Shown in pieces: positions 8,431-17,680 of a stretch of 64,000 nt of DNA. This DNA is from an uncultured Vampirovibrio sp. Its GTDB lineage: Bacteria > Cyanobacteriota > Vampirovibrionia > Gastranaerophilales > Gastranaerophilaceae. The notes beneath the pieces are model-generated. The model was not told the DNA's origin. It saw nothing but the letters and a program-made list of their open reading frames with translations, and made no database searches. The stretch covers positions 103,706-167,705 of the forward strand of contig CAJTLG010000004.1 in assembly GCA_910577395.1 (NCBI GenBank), written 5' to 3'. A program made the position numbers and the translations under genes. Each line of letters begins with the position of its first letter. Position 1 is the stretch's first letter.

Positions 8431-9720
8431 CTATATCCACACGGTTTTTAGGGGTAGTTTTTCTACTTCAAGTTCATAAATTGCCTCTGCGCCTAAATCT
8501 TCAAAGGCTGCAATGCGTGAAGATTTGACACACTGCTGCAATACGCAGGCTATACCACCTGTAGCCTTGAAATAAAGCTTGTTTAGCCCGTTTATTGTCC
8601 TGTCACCCTTGCCAATTGTGGCTATTACGCCATATTCGTATAAACGGGGCGCAAATTTATCCATGCGCTTGGATGTTGTAGGGCCTACGGGGCCTATGAT
8701 TTCACCTTTTGATGCAGGGCAAGGGCCTGCGTAAAAAATAATTTTATCTTTTAGGTTAACCGGTAAAATGCAGTCATTGTCTATCATTTCAGCTAAACGC
8801 TGATGTGCGGCATCGCGTGCTGTAAATATAGTTCCTGAAAGCAAAATTTCTTCACCGTTTTTTAAATTTTTTAAGGCAGATAAGTCATTTGTCCTTATTT
8901 GGCGTGCGTTTTGCCCTGTTTTAACGTCATCATATTTTTGAAACTCTTTTGTGTAGATGATTTCGCCGTTTTTTATTTTTGCACTTGCGTAGCGAAGGCT
9001 GTGACAGCTTATGTTTACACAAACAGGAAGGCATGCTATGTGAGTGGGGGCGGTCATTATCCGGGTTTCAAATACGTTTGGTATGTCAATTTCTACATTT
9101 TTTCCGCAAAAAAGTGCATATTTAGCTAAATATGCAGCAGTTTCGGCACATCCGCCCGCACCAATTCCTACAGACATAGGCGGGCAGGCATTTTCACCTG
9201 CAGAAATTACCTGTTCCTTTACAAAATCAAGGATTTCGGCATAGTTTGCCGTTGGGTTAAACATCTTTAACGAGGTCATGTTTTCTGCGCCACCCCCCTT
9301 AATTCCAACAAGGATGCTGATTTCATCCCCCTTAACGAGCCGAAAGTGAATAAGGGCGGGCGTATTATCGCTTTTGTTTGTTCTGTCAAAGATTGCATCA
9401 CAAACGGTGGATTTTCTGTAACACTTGTCTTTGTAACAATCCCGAACGGCTCTGTTTATGGTGTCTTCAAGGTATTCTCCTTGCAAAATTACGTCCTGGC
9501 CTGTTTCTATAAATACTATAACCTGCCCTGTGTCCTGACAGAGCGGTCTTTTGGTGTTTTGTGCAAGGTGTGCATTTTTTAAAATTTTATCCCGATAATT
9601 ACATTCAAAGTTGGAAAGCTTTTCATAGACTGCTTTTGGTAGATTTGTATTTGCCTGTTCAATTAAATTATAAATTACTTTATAGATGATATCAGTGTTC
9701 AAGCTTTGTTTTAAACCCAT
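8431..9720 (-). CDS. Class I fumarate hydratase, alpha and beta parts fused
   Basis: Iron-sulfur hydro-lyase interconverting fumarate and malate (tartrate dehydratase/fumarase class I family). The N-terminal part (to about residue 270) is the alpha or TtdA-like catalytic domain with cluster-type cysteines in RPLCQDTG (C61) and GAGGCAET (C191), and further cysteines near 230-239. The C-terminal part (about 285-429) is the swivelling beta domain (SGTIFTARDAAHQR, FYAGPCPASKGEIIGPVGPTTSKRMD). Many bacteria encode these as two genes; here they are one 429-residue chain. It could prefer tartrate or another hydroxyacid, but the fumarase assignment is more likely in an anaerobe running a reductive TCA branch. 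Confidence 0.88.
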   Translation of the reverse strand: MGLKQSLNTDIIYKVIYNLIEQANTNLPKAVYEKLSNFECNYRDKILKNAHLAQNTKRPLCQDTGQVIVFIETGQDVILQGEYLEDTINRAVRDCYKDKCYRKSTVCDAIFDRTNKSDNTPALIHFRLVKGDEISILVGIKGGGAENMTSLKMFNPTANYAEILDFVKEQVISAGENACPPMSVGIGAGGCAETAAYLAKYALFCGKNVEIDIPNVFETRIMTAPTHIACLPVCVNISCHSLRYASAKIKNGEIIYTKEFQKYDDVKTGQNARQIRTNDLSALKNLKNGEEILLSGTIFTARDAAHQRLAEMIDNDCILPVNLKDKIIFYAGPCPASKGEIIGPVGPTTSKRMDKFAPRLYEYGVIATIGKGDRTINGLNKLYFKATGGIACVLQQCVKSSRIAAFEDLGAEAIYELEVEKLPLKTVWI

Positions 9721-9741
9721 ATTGAACTTTCTTATTTTAAA

Positions 9742-9769
9742 TTGACTTTCATAAAAAAAATAATATCAT
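9742..9769 (+). promoter_or_regulatory. Promoter, probably giving a leaderless mRNA
   Basis: TTGACT (9742-9747), 16-nt spacer, TATCAT (9764-9769). The ATG of the next gene is only 7 nt after the -10 box, so the transcript would start at or next to the start codon. Confidence 0.6.
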
Positions 9770-9776
9770 ATATATT

Positions 9777-10043
9777 ATGAGGATGATACAAAAATTAAAG
9801 GCCCTTGAAAAAGCTGTTGTTTTTCTAAGGTGGGCAACTGACGGCCAATTTGGCAAAATAAAATATGTGGGCTCTGATTTTATAGAGTTTGAAATTCTTG
9901 ATATGGATTCTATGGAATATACTGAAACCGTGCTTATAAACTCACAACTTTTGCTTGAAGTTATAGTTTCAGGTTTTGAAGTGTCAAGAGTTATTGCGGA
10001 AGTATCCCATAAAATGGAAATAGCGGATTTGGGGAATAACTAA
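9777..10043 (+). CDS. Small conserved-type protein of unknown function
   Basis: An 88-residue protein I do not recognise. The middle (GQFGKIKYVGSDFIEFEILDMDS) has the alternating pattern of a small beta-barrel, and the last 25 residues look helical. A good promoter immediately upstream and the absence of a Shine-Dalgarno sequence suggest leaderless translation. It ends 8 nt from the convergent histidine kinase gene with no terminator between. Confidence 0.65.
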   Translation: MRMIQKLKALEKAVVFLRWATDGQFGKIKYVGSDFIEFEILDMDSMEYTETVLINSQLLLEVIVSGFEVSRVIAEVSHKMEIADLGNN

Positions 10044-10051
10044 TTATTGTC

Positions 10052-10714
10052 CTAAGCTTTTAGTTCCAGATGAAAGCAGATTTTATTTTTATTTTTTGTG
10101 TGATAGATTTTTCCGCTGAGTTTTGTCATTGCTTCGCGTATTATTTCCTGCCCAAAGCCGGTTGATATTTTAGGGTCTTTTATTGTGTGGCTGCATATTG
10201 TATTTGTAATGCACACTGAAACCCGTGATTTATTTTTTGAAACTTCGACACGTACTTCTTCTGTGTTTGGGGAATATTTTACTGCATTGGTAAGTAAATT
10301 CAGGAAAATTCTTCTAACCATTTGCCTGTCGGTATAGACAAGAATGCTTTCATTTGTACTTATCAGGTTTAATTTCAGGTTTTTTTCTATAATTAAAAAC
10401 CGAAGGGCATAAATTTCCTCGTTAAGCAGGTTTATCAGATTAAAATATTCATATTTTACCTGATATTTGCCGCTTTCAAAAGAATAGTTTTCCATAAGAT
10501 TTTCTATATATTCTAAATTGTGTTTATTTACTTTATAAATTTCTTTTAATATCTCGTTGGCGGATATTTTTTTTGTATCTAAATTTTCAAGAGCAATATT
10601 TATGCCTGCAATTGGGGATTTAATGTCATGAAGTATGTTTAGAATGAATTCTTTGTTTTGCTCTTCTTTTGTTTTCATAAATATACTTATAAAGCGCTTA
10701 ACAAGTTTTTTCAT
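10052..10714 (-). CDS. Orphan soluble sensor histidine kinase
   Basis: A 220-residue minimal histidine kinase. The phospho-acceptor box is LHDIKSP (His29), the N box is NLLTNAVKYSP (Asn143), and a G-box-like STGFGQEII lies near residue 190. There is no membrane segment and no sensor domain before the dimerisation helix, so it must receive its signal from a partner protein or small ligand. No response regulator is adjacent. The ATP lid is short, as in small two-component kinases. Confidence 0.8.
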   Translation of the reverse strand: MKKLVKRFISIFMKTKEEQNKEFILNILHDIKSPIAGINIALENLDTKKISANEILKEIYKVNKHNLEYIENLMENYSFESGKYQVKYEYFNLINLLNEEIYALRFLIIEKNLKLNLISTNESILVYTDRQMVRRIFLNLLTNAVKYSPNTEEVRVEVSKNKSRVSVCITNTICSHTIKDPKISTGFGQEIIREAMTKLSGKIYHTKNKNKICFHLELKA

Positions 10715-10757
10715 TCCCCTTCAAGGGTTAAAATGAGGGTGATTTTTACAATCGGTA

Positions 10758-10785
10758 TTTACAACTGATTGTGATTGGGTACAAT
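10758..10785 (+). promoter_or_regulatory. Promoter of pgi
   Basis: TTTACA (10758-10763), 16-nt spacer, TACAAT (10780-10785); unlike several other promoters here it leaves a leader of about 30 nt with an AAGGG ribosome binding site before the ATG. Confidence 0.45.
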
Positions 10786-10820
10786 TAATAGTAAAGTGTA
10801 GTATTTTTGAAGGGAAAATA

Positions 10821-12206
10821 ATGATTAAACTTAACTACAAAAACGTTAGCGAAGAGGTTATAGGTGCTGAGTACGGGCTGAATATTGAGAAAGAATTTAA
10901 TGAATATGCCCCGAAAATTGAATCTATTATCATGGATTTAAATTTAAGAAAAGATAAACCAGGACAATGGCTTCAATGGATGAATTTAGGCTATAACGAA
11001 GAAACCGTTTGGTATGTAAAAGAATATGCCGCAATGGTTGAAGGGCGTTTTGATAACATTTTGGTGTTAGGTATAGGCGGTTCCGCATTAGGCGGGATAG
11101 CGGTTACTGAGGCTCTTTTAAAACCTTATTGGAACCTTCTTTCAACATCTGACAGAGGCAATCAACCAAGAATTTTCTTCCTTGATAATATTGACCCTGA
11201 CCAAATCAATGCACTTTTAAATATGCTTGATTTAAGAAGAACGCTTGTTAATGTAATCACAAAATCAGGCTCTACGGCTGAAACAATGAGTCAATTTATG
11301 ATTATTAAAGACAGAATGCAAAAGCTTTTAGGGGATGATTACAGAAAAAATATCGTAGCAACAACAGATAAACAATCAGGCATCTTAAGGCAGATTGCAA
11401 ATGAAGAAGGCTATAAAACATTTGTTGTGCCTGATGATGTGGGCGGCAGATTTTCAGTATTTTCTGCAGTGGGCCTTGTGCCGTTTGCACTTGTGGGTAT
11501 TGATATTGATGAAATTGTTGAAGGTGTTAAGGTTATGGATTTAGCCCTTAAAAACACCGATATCCATAAAAACATTGCTGCGCAAAATGCTTTAATTCAT
11601 TATTTAATGGATACTAAAAAAGGTCATTATTTATCAGTAATGATGCCTTATTCAAGCAGATTAAAATATGTATCTGATTGGTATGTGCAGCTTTGGGCCG
11701 AATCTTTAGGTAAAGAAGTTGATAAAAACGGCAACAGGGTAAATGTAGGCCCGACACCTATCAAGGCACTCGGTGCAACAGACCAGCACTCTCAAATTCA
11801 GCTTTATAACGAAGGAAAACATGATAAAATTATTAACTTTATCCGTGTTGAAGAATTTGATACAAACCTTGAAATTCCAAAAATCTTTGATTGTACCGGT
11901 GTAAATTATCTTGGCGGCAAAACAATTAATGAATTAATTAACGCTGAGGCCGATTCTACAGCGGTTGCGCTTGCAGACTTTAAGCGTCCTAATTTGACAA
12001 TTTCACTTCCCAGGGTGAATGCTTATTATTTAGCGCAATTATTCTATATGCTTGAAGTGCAGACTGCTATAGCAGGTGAATTGTATAATATTAATACATT
12101 TAACCAGCCTGGTGTAGAGCAAGCTAAAAATTATACTTATGCTTTAATGGGCAGGTCCGGATATGAAGAATCAAGGGAAGAATTAACCTGTAAGATTGGA
12201 AGATAA
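10821..12206 (+). CDS. pgi: Glucose-6-phosphate isomerase
   Basis: Interconverts glucose 6-phosphate and fructose 6-phosphate in glycolysis. 461 residues, close to the shorter bacterial type (about 450) rather than the 550-residue proteobacterial type. SIS-fold signatures are visible: VLGIGGSALGG near residue 80, the sugar-phosphate loop ITKSGSTAETM, the GGRFSVFSAVGL motif and the GATDQHSQIQLYNEG segment near the active site. An AAGGG site lies 6-7 nt before the ATG. A hairpin terminator follows. Confidence 0.97.
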   Translation: MIKLNYKNVSEEVIGAEYGLNIEKEFNEYAPKIESIIMDLNLRKDKPGQWLQWMNLGYNEETVWYVKEYAAMVEGRFDNILVLGIGGSALGGIAVTEALLKPYWNLLSTSDRGNQPRIFFLDNIDPDQINALLNMLDLRRTLVNVITKSGSTAETMSQFMIIKDRMQKLLGDDYRKNIVATTDKQSGILRQIANEEGYKTFVVPDDVGGRFSVFSAVGLVPFALVGIDIDEIVEGVKVMDLALKNTDIHKNIAAQNALIHYLMDTKKGHYLSVMMPYSSRLKYVSDWYVQLWAESLGKEVDKNGNRVNVGPTPIKALGATDQHSQIQLYNEGKHDKIINFIRVEEFDTNLEIPKIFDCTGVNYLGGKTINELINAEADSTAVALADFKRPNLTISLPRVNAYYLAQLFYMLEVQTAIAGELYNINTFNQPGVEQAKNYTYALMGRSGYEESREELTCKIGR

Positions 12207-12243
12207 TTAAAATTTCCGGCATGGAAAATAATAAGGTAAAATA

Positions 12244-12271
12244 AAAGCTCCGTTTTTATGCGGGGCTTTTT
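12244..12271 (+). terminator. Terminator shared by pgi and fic
   Basis: AAAGCTCCG, loop, CGGGGCTTT followed by a T-run; the A-run on the other side allows it to serve the minus-strand fic gene (stop at 12281) as well. Confidence 0.75.
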
Positions 12272-12280
12272 GATTAGCAG

Positions 12281-12895
12281 CTAGCAATCTCCCATGTCAC
12301 AGGTTTTGTATGCGGTATAGCCTTCATAGGCGTAGCTTGCATCTATGCCTTTCATATAAATTTCCCTGTCATTAATTTTATCCGTTAAAGCCTCCTTTAA
12401 CAGGCATTTAATTTCGGTAGTTTTAATAGGACTTCTTTCCATTGCAAGCAAATAATCGTTTTTATCTACCTTACTCCAGTCTATAACTTTGCCCAGTTCT
12501 TTTTTTAAAATTAAATCGAGCCATATTCGCATACTGCGGCCGTTGCCTTCGCAGAAAGGGTGTGCAATGTTCATTTCAATATATTTTTCAATTATTTCTT
12601 CATATGTGCTCTGCGACATCTTATCAATGTTTTCAAGAGCCTCTTTAAGATAAATAACGGGTGCAAAGCGAAAATTTCCTTTCGCGATATTTACCGTACG
12701 CATCTTTCCTGCAAAATTATAAATCTCGCTGAAAAGAAATTCATGAATTCCTGCAAGGCTTTGATATGTGCCGGATTGCAGCTTATTTATTTTTCCTGTT
12801 TGGAAAAGTTCAAGCGCCTTTTGTTTGCTTATTTTTTCTTTTGTCTTTGCAAGTTCGCAGGATTCCGTAATTCCAAGCTTATTTTCTAATACCAT
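12281..12895 (-). CDS. Fic-domain AMP transferase, class III
   Basis: Fic enzymes transfer AMP (or related groups) from nucleotides to target hydroxyls. The catalytic loop HPFCEGNGRSMR is intact (His112 to Arg123). Near the C-terminus, SYAYEG (residues 187-192) fits the inhibitory (S/T)xxxE(G/N) motif, which places it in class III, where a C-terminal helix blocks the ATP site. The 204-residue length and overall arrangement (NIAKGNFRFAP flap before the Fic core) match single-domain bacterial Fic proteins of the Neisseria type. No antitoxin-like gene is adjacent, consistent with built-in inhibition. It ends in a terminator shared with pgi; the target is unknown. Confidence 0.93.
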   Translation of the reverse strand: MVLENKLGITESCELAKTKEKISKQKALELFQTGKINKLQSGTYQSLAGIHEFLFSEIYNFAGKMRTVNIAKGNFRFAPVIYLKEALENIDKMSQSTYEEIIEKYIEMNIAHPFCEGNGRSMRIWLDLILKKELGKVIDWSKVDKNDYLLAMERSPIKTTEIKCLLKEALTDKINDREIYMKGIDASYAYEGYTAYKTCDMGDC

Positions 12896-12947
12896 AATGC
12901 CTCAAGAATTGTACAGCATAATGATATCATATTTTGAGGGATTTTTG

Positions 12948-13667
12948 TTATATTCCAAGGACGGGTGCAAATTTTAAATACAATTTTATTAAAAGCGGGG
13001 CAAGTACTGCAGTTAAAATGGCAACAATTGTTAGTGCTACAGTTGATATTGCAACCTGTTTATATTCTTTTCTCTCAGCAAGACTGGATGTACCCATAAC
13101 ATGGGCGCTTGCACCGACAGAAAGCCCTATTGCCGTATCATTATTGATTTTAAAAAGCTTTAAAAGGCGCCTGTTAAATAGTGCCCCTAAAATCCCTGTA
13201 ATTATCACGGCACATGCGGTAAGTTCCGGAATGCCGCCTATTGTTTTTGAGATTTCAACAGCAATCGGTGTGGTGACAGATTTTGGCAGCATAGATATTA
13301 TGATTGAAAATTTAGCGTGGAAAATTTTTCCTAAAATTGCTGTAGATACAATACCTATAATTGTTGCAAATATAAAGCCAAAGTATATTGCGCGTTTATT
13401 CACAAAAAGGATTTCTTTATTTTTTATAAGAGGATACGCAAGAGCAATCGTTGCGGGGCCAAGCAAATATGTTACATATTTTGCACCCGTGTTGTATTCA
13501 CTAAAATTGATATTGAAATATTTCAAGATAAGGATTATAACAGCGCTTGCAAGGATTATAGGAGGAAGTTTTTTAAAATATTTTACACGCGTTAAGGCCT
13601 TACACAGGTAAAAAATAAAAAATGTTAAAGAAAAATATAAGATTTTTAAAAATATATCATTAAACAT
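12948..13667 (-). CDS. lrgB: LrgB/CidB family membrane protein
   Basis: 239-residue polytopic protein of the LrgB family, implicated in modulating murein hydrolase activity and, in some organisms, in export of small carboxylates such as glycolate or pyruvate. About seven hydrophobic helices are visible, plus the conserved PKSVTTPIAVEISKTIGG segment and VGASAHVMGTS near the C-terminus, both hallmark motifs. It overlaps the lrgA gene by 8 bp, so the pair is co-translated. The gene order lrgA-lrgB after miaB suggests one transcript. Confidence 0.92.
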   Translation of the reverse strand: MFNDIFLKILYFSLTFFIFYLCKALTRVKYFKKLPPIILASAVIILILKYFNINFSEYNTGAKYVTYLLGPATIALAYPLIKNKEILFVNKRAIYFGFIFATIIGIVSTAILGKIFHAKFSIIISMLPKSVTTPIAVEISKTIGGIPELTACAVIITGILGALFNRRLLKLFKINNDTAIGLSVGASAHVMGTSSLAERKEYKQVAISTVALTIVAILTAVLAPLLIKLYLKFAPVLGI

Positions 13668-14049
13668 TTTTCTTTCCTGTCCATTCCATAACTTTATCTA
13701 CAAAAACTGCAGTCAGTATCATTGTTATAAAGGTTGCAAAAATAATTGAAAGTAATATCCCAAGAAAATTTTGCCTGATAATGCCCCAATAAACCGTAAT
13801 TCCAACCAGGAGCGGCACAAAAAGCGAAGGCAATATTGATATCATAAAGTTGCAAATATCTTTTACAAGCTTTAGCGAAATTATTTTAAAGTTTAAAAGT
13901 AAAGCAAACATTATCATTCCAAAAATTACGGGCGGAAAATTGAAGTTTAATATGTTAAGCAGCCATTCAGAAAAAAGCTGAATACTGAGAAGGATTAAAA
14001 AACCCACAACAAACCGCAGAGATTTTTTTATGAGATATGGGGGTTTCAT
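13660..14049 (-). CDS. lrgA: LrgA/CidA family holin-like protein
   Basis: 129-residue membrane protein with about four helices, partner of LrgB. I start it at MKPPYLIKK (ATG at 14049), which overlaps the miaB stop as ATGA; a longer frame to 14076 lies inside miaB. The conserved FPPVIFGMIMFALLL segment resembles the CidA/LrgA signature. Role in cell-envelope lysis control or metabolite export is known for the family, not shown here. Confidence 0.88.
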   Translation of the reverse strand: MKPPYLIKKSLRFVVGFLILLSIQLFSEWLLNILNFNFPPVIFGMIMFALLLNFKIISLKLVKDICNFMISILPSLFVPLLVGITVYWGIIRQNFLGILLSIIFATFITMILTAVFVDKVMEWTGKKNV

Positions 14050-15401
14050 TTTATTTCTTCGCCCTTTAGACACCATACAAGTGCTTCATTAATCTTTACA
14101 TCTGTAAAATCGCCTATTCGCGCTGTATTTGATTGGAAATGAACAACTTTATTGTTTCTGCTCCTGCCTTCTGCTATACGTTTCAGGCTGTTTTTAGCAT
14201 CTTCTTCTTTTATTTTTTCAACAAGTACTTCATAGGTTTTACCGATGGCTGTTTCATTTGATTTTTTAGAGGCTTCTTTTACCGTTTCATTTAGCATTGC
14301 AAGACGGTGTTTTTTATCTTCTTTGCTTATAAATTCATCTGTCATTTTGCCTGCCGGGGTTTTGGGCCTGGGGGAATATGCTGCAGTGTTTGAATAATCA
14401 AGCCCCAATTCTTTTATGGCACTGATTGTATCCAAAAATTCTTCTTCTGTTTCAGAAGGAAAGCCTGCAATAAAATCCGATGTTATAGTGACATCGCTTA
14501 TTTGCGTGCGGATTTTGTTCACTATTTCAGAGTATTGCGCTCTTGTGTATCTTCTGTTCATTGCTTTTAAAATACGGTCATTACCGCTTTGCATCGGGAT
14601 ATGGAAACATTCACAGATTTTTGAAGAATTTTTTACAACATTTATAACATCATCAGTAATATCTGTAGGATATGATGTTGTAAAGCGAATTCTAAAATTC
14701 CCTTCTAGCTTGTCAATTTCTGATAACAGTTTTGCAAAATCCTGTTTGCCGTATATGGGGCTATCGGGCAGGTTTTTGCCGTAGCTATCCACATTTTGCC
14801 CAAGGAGCGTTATTTCTTTATAACCTTCTTTAATTATTTGTTTGGCTTCTTTTAAAATGGTTTCAATTTCACGGCTTCTTTCTCTGCCTCTTGTGTATGG
14901 AACAATACAGTATGTGCAAAAATTATTACATCCTTCCATAATTGGCAGCCAGGCATTTATGCCGGATGAGCGTACTATATTGAAATCTTTTTCCGGTACT
15001 GCATCTTCCCTTATGGCGCAAACTCTGTTTTTTGTGCCGTCCGGGTTTTTTGTTTCAATTGATTGTATTAATTCAGGCAGTTCATATATATTGTGGGTGC
15101 CAAACACCAAATCAATATACGGAAATTTTTTAAGAAGATTTTCTTTTTCCTGCTGTGCCACACAACCGCAAATACCGATTTTTAAATTCGGGTTTTGTTC
15201 TTTTATTTTTCCCCAAACACCAAGCTTTGAGTAAGCTTTATCTTCGGATAGTTTTCTGATTGAACAGGTATTTACGATAACCAAATCAGCATTTTGTTCT
15301 TCACTTTTTTGATAATCAAAGTGGGATAATATGCCTATAATTCTTTCAGTGTCAGATTTATTCATCTGACAGCCAAGCGTTTCTAAATAAACATTTTTCA
15401 T
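14046..15401 (-). CDS. miaB: tRNA-2-methylthio-N6-dimethylallyladenosine synthase
   Basis: Radical-SAM methylthiotransferase acting on i6A37 of tRNAs. 451 residues. The N-terminal UPF0004 domain carries the second-cluster cysteines C11 (LGCQMN), C46 and C80; the radical-SAM motif is CNNFCTYC (C158, C162, C165) followed by VPYTRGRERSR; a C-terminal TRAM domain ends the protein. LGCQMNKSD at the N-terminus distinguishes MiaB from RimO and MtaB. Its stop overlaps the lrgA start. Confidence 0.95.
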   Translation of the reverse strand: MKNVYLETLGCQMNKSDTERIIGILSHFDYQKSEEQNADLVIVNTCSIRKLSEDKAYSKLGVWGKIKEQNPNLKIGICGCVAQQEKENLLKKFPYIDLVFGTHNIYELPELIQSIETKNPDGTKNRVCAIREDAVPEKDFNIVRSSGINAWLPIMEGCNNFCTYCIVPYTRGRERSREIETILKEAKQIIKEGYKEITLLGQNVDSYGKNLPDSPIYGKQDFAKLLSEIDKLEGNFRIRFTTSYPTDITDDVINVVKNSSKICECFHIPMQSGNDRILKAMNRRYTRAQYSEIVNKIRTQISDVTITSDFIAGFPSETEEEFLDTISAIKELGLDYSNTAAYSPRPKTPAGKMTDEFISKEDKKHRLAMLNETVKEASKKSNETAIGKTYEVLVEKIKEEDAKNSLKRIAEGRSRNNKVVHFQSNTARIGDFTDVKINEALVWCLKGEEIK

Positions 15402-15404
15402 CTT

Positions 15405-16715
15405 TTAAACTATCCTGTGGGCTTGAATTTCTTCAAGTCTTTCCATACGTTCTTTAAGGGCGCCCATTGGCAGATAATACGGTTCTACCGTCATAATTTT
15501 TGCGGCAATGTTCGGGTAAAAGTATATAAATTTAAGTTCACTGTCGGTTAACGGTTTTTGGGTATGTACGTTAGCATAGCGCGCAAGCTCCAGAATGTTT
15601 CTTGCCTCGTCTTCATCTTTAAATTCAAGCTCCAGATTTTCGTATACGTTTCTAAAGCCCTTAATACCTGCATATTCGCCAACGGTTATCATCCTTCCGG
15701 TTTCAATTATCTCAGGTTCGCCTCTGCCAAGTTCTTCATAATCATACAGCTCATAGTTTCTTCTGTCTTTAAGGGCGCCGTCAGCGTGTATTCCGCTTTC
15801 ATGGGCAAATGCGTTATCCCCTACGGCAACCTGATTTATCGGTATCGGTATACCAAATGCATATGCTGTATATTTTGCAAGTTTCCAGGCTTTTGTAATA
15901 TCTATTTGAGGGTCTATTTTGTATTTACTTTCAAAACCGCTTGATTTAAGTATCGCAAGTATGCAGGATACAAGGTCGGCATTACCGGCGCGCTCTCCCA
16001 TACCGTTTATTGCAGTGTTTATCCAGGCATTAACGCCGGCATCTATTGCAGCTTTAGCCCCCATAACAGAACATGCAACCGCCATGCCAAGGTCATTATG
16101 GAAGTGCATTTCAATATCCATTTGTGTTTCTTTTGCAAGAGTATAAATTCTGTCATAGGCTGTTTTTGGGTCATCGTAACCAAGTGTATCACAGTATCTA
16201 AACCTTGTTGCTCCGTATCTTTTGCATTCGTTTGCATATTTAATAAGATAATTTAGGTCAGAGCGCGAAGCATCTTCTGCGTTTATTCCTATCATTTTTG
16301 CGTCATATTCTATTGCCATGTTAATGGCATCAAGAGTCTGTTTCAGGATGTCATCTTTTGATTTTTTACCCTGATATTTACCGTTTATCATCTGGTCTGA
16401 TGTTGATTGTGAAAGATTAATATATTGTAATTTCGGTACATTTTCAAAAGATTTTTTAACATCAGATGCAATTGCTCTCATCCAGCCTGATAATTTTGTT
16501 TTATCTATTGCACCTCTATCCACGAGCATGAGGTTTCCGTTTAAATAATTTTTTTCATGCTCTGTTGTCGGAAAACCAAATTCTGACTGGTTTATACCCA
16601 TGTCATTAAGCATAATATTTATAATGGTTTTTTGTAATTTTGCAAGACCAAGCCTTGAAGTTTGTACGCCGTCTCTGTTTGTAACATCTACAAATTTGAT
16701 AAATTTTTCGCTCAT
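15405..16715 (-). CDS. Re-citrate synthase / homocitrate synthase-like enzyme
   Basis: 436-residue member of the isopropylmalate/homocitrate synthase family. It has the metal-binding NRDGVQTS motif at the N-terminus, EMHFHND in the barrel, and the family signature AFAHESGIHADG. The whole-protein pattern (YVDVTNRDGVQ-like opening, EFGFPTTEHEKNYLNGNL, YELYDYEELGRGEPE) resembles what I recall of the Re-citrate synthases of strict anaerobes such as Clostridium kluyveri, which condense acetyl-CoA and oxaloacetate, better than NifV or LeuA; it lacks the C-terminal LeuA regulatory domain. No nitrogenase gene is present. Homocitrate synthase remains the alternative. It starts 4 nt from miaB on the same strand. 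Confidence 0.8.
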   Translation of the reverse strand: MSEKFIKFVDVTNRDGVQTSRLGLAKLQKTIINIMLNDMGINQSEFGFPTTEHEKNYLNGNLMLVDRGAIDKTKLSGWMRAIASDVKKSFENVPKLQYINLSQSTSDQMINGKYQGKKSKDDILKQTLDAINMAIEYDAKMIGINAEDASRSDLNYLIKYANECKRYGATRFRYCDTLGYDDPKTAYDRIYTLAKETQMDIEMHFHNDLGMAVACSVMGAKAAIDAGVNAWINTAINGMGERAGNADLVSCILAILKSSGFESKYKIDPQIDITKAWKLAKYTAYAFGIPIPINQVAVGDNAFAHESGIHADGALKDRRNYELYDYEELGRGEPEIIETGRMITVGEYAGIKGFRNVYENLELEFKDEDEARNILELARYANVHTQKPLTDSELKFIYFYPNIAAKIMTVEPYYLPMGALKERMERLEEIQAHRIV

Positions 16716-16858
16716 AAATACTAGTTTTCCCTGTCTTTTTGGTGTTTTGTAATTTTGTTGTTAAGTTATATTTTAGCATCTAAAAAAATACTAGCAATTT
16801 TTTTTATTTTTGTGCTATTTTACATGTGTAATTAGTTTTACTAAATTGAAAGGCTGAT

Positions 16859-17680
16859 ATGTCTTCCGGTTATTCGGTAAATAATATACAATTTGCCCCT
16901 GCCCGATACGGCAGCAGTTTCAGGAAGTCTGAAGAAAATCATTTTGACGCGCAAAAGCGAAAGCAAAGTTTTGGTAAAATTAATATTGCAAATATGAGCG
17001 ATAACCAGATACTATTTAGCAGTCTGAGTTATGCTGAGAAAAAAAATAATGAAACATTGGCAGGGAAAATTTCAAATGCTCTGCCAATGTTGTTTTTTAC
17101 GGCAATCCCTGCATTGTTCGGTGCAATGCAAAAAGGACCTCTTTCAGCCAAAGTTAAGTCCGGTTTGTCTGCAGCTATAGTTCTTGGCGGTATCGATTTT
17201 GTGTTTAAAAAATGCGATAGTGCCAAAGAAAGGGTAGAAAACAGATTTCCAAAATTAAAAGAAAATAGTGAAAAACACCCTGTAACATCTTCGCTTGCCG
17301 ATTTTGCGATTAAGGTACTTGCTGCAACCGCTCTTTATGCAGGCGTATTAAAGGGCGGCAAATATCTTCAAAATAAATTTCAGCCGTCAAGCGAAATGCT
17401 TTTAAAATCTATAAATAAGGCATCAGAAAAGCTTGATTCTACTGTGGTTGCAGGTAAGGTTGCAAAAACTGCTGCCGCATTTGGTAATTTTAAAAGCAAA
17501 CATCCTAAAGCAGCCCGATTTTTTGATAAAAATTCTTATCTTGCACCTTTGGGTGTGATACTTGGTTGGGGTGCTTTTTCAGGCCTGGTGCAGGGTAAAG
17601 CTGTCAGCAATAAGATAGATGCTGCATCTGAAAGAGCTGAATTGCTTTTTAATTTAAGGGATGATGCAAGAAAAGTTTAA
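16859..17680 (+). CDS. Unknown membrane protein with N-terminal SF motif
   Basis: 273 residues, not recognised. A polar N-terminus with the short segment KQSFGKI at about 36-42 precedes several hydrophobic stretches: LPMLFFTAIPALFGA, AAIVLGGIDFVF, a segment with IKVLAATALYAGVL, and LAPLGVILGWGAFSG near the end. These look like membrane helices or amphipathic hairpins, separated by lysine-rich linkers. AAAGG lies 6 nt before the ATG. The N-terminal motif resembles those of two other orphan proteins in the window (at 44387 and 46062). It is likely specific to this lineage. Confidence 0.7.
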   Translation: MSSGYSVNNIQFAPARYGSSFRKSEENHFDAQKRKQSFGKINIANMSDNQILFSSLSYAEKKNNETLAGKISNALPMLFFTAIPALFGAMQKGPLSAKVKSGLSAAIVLGGIDFVFKKCDSAKERVENRFPKLKENSEKHPVTSSLADFAIKVLAATALYAGVLKGGKYLQNKFQPSSEMLLKSINKASEKLDSTVVAGKVAKTAAAFGNFKSKHPKAARFFDKNSYLAPLGVILGWGAFSGLVQGKAVSNKIDAASERAELLFNLRDDARKV

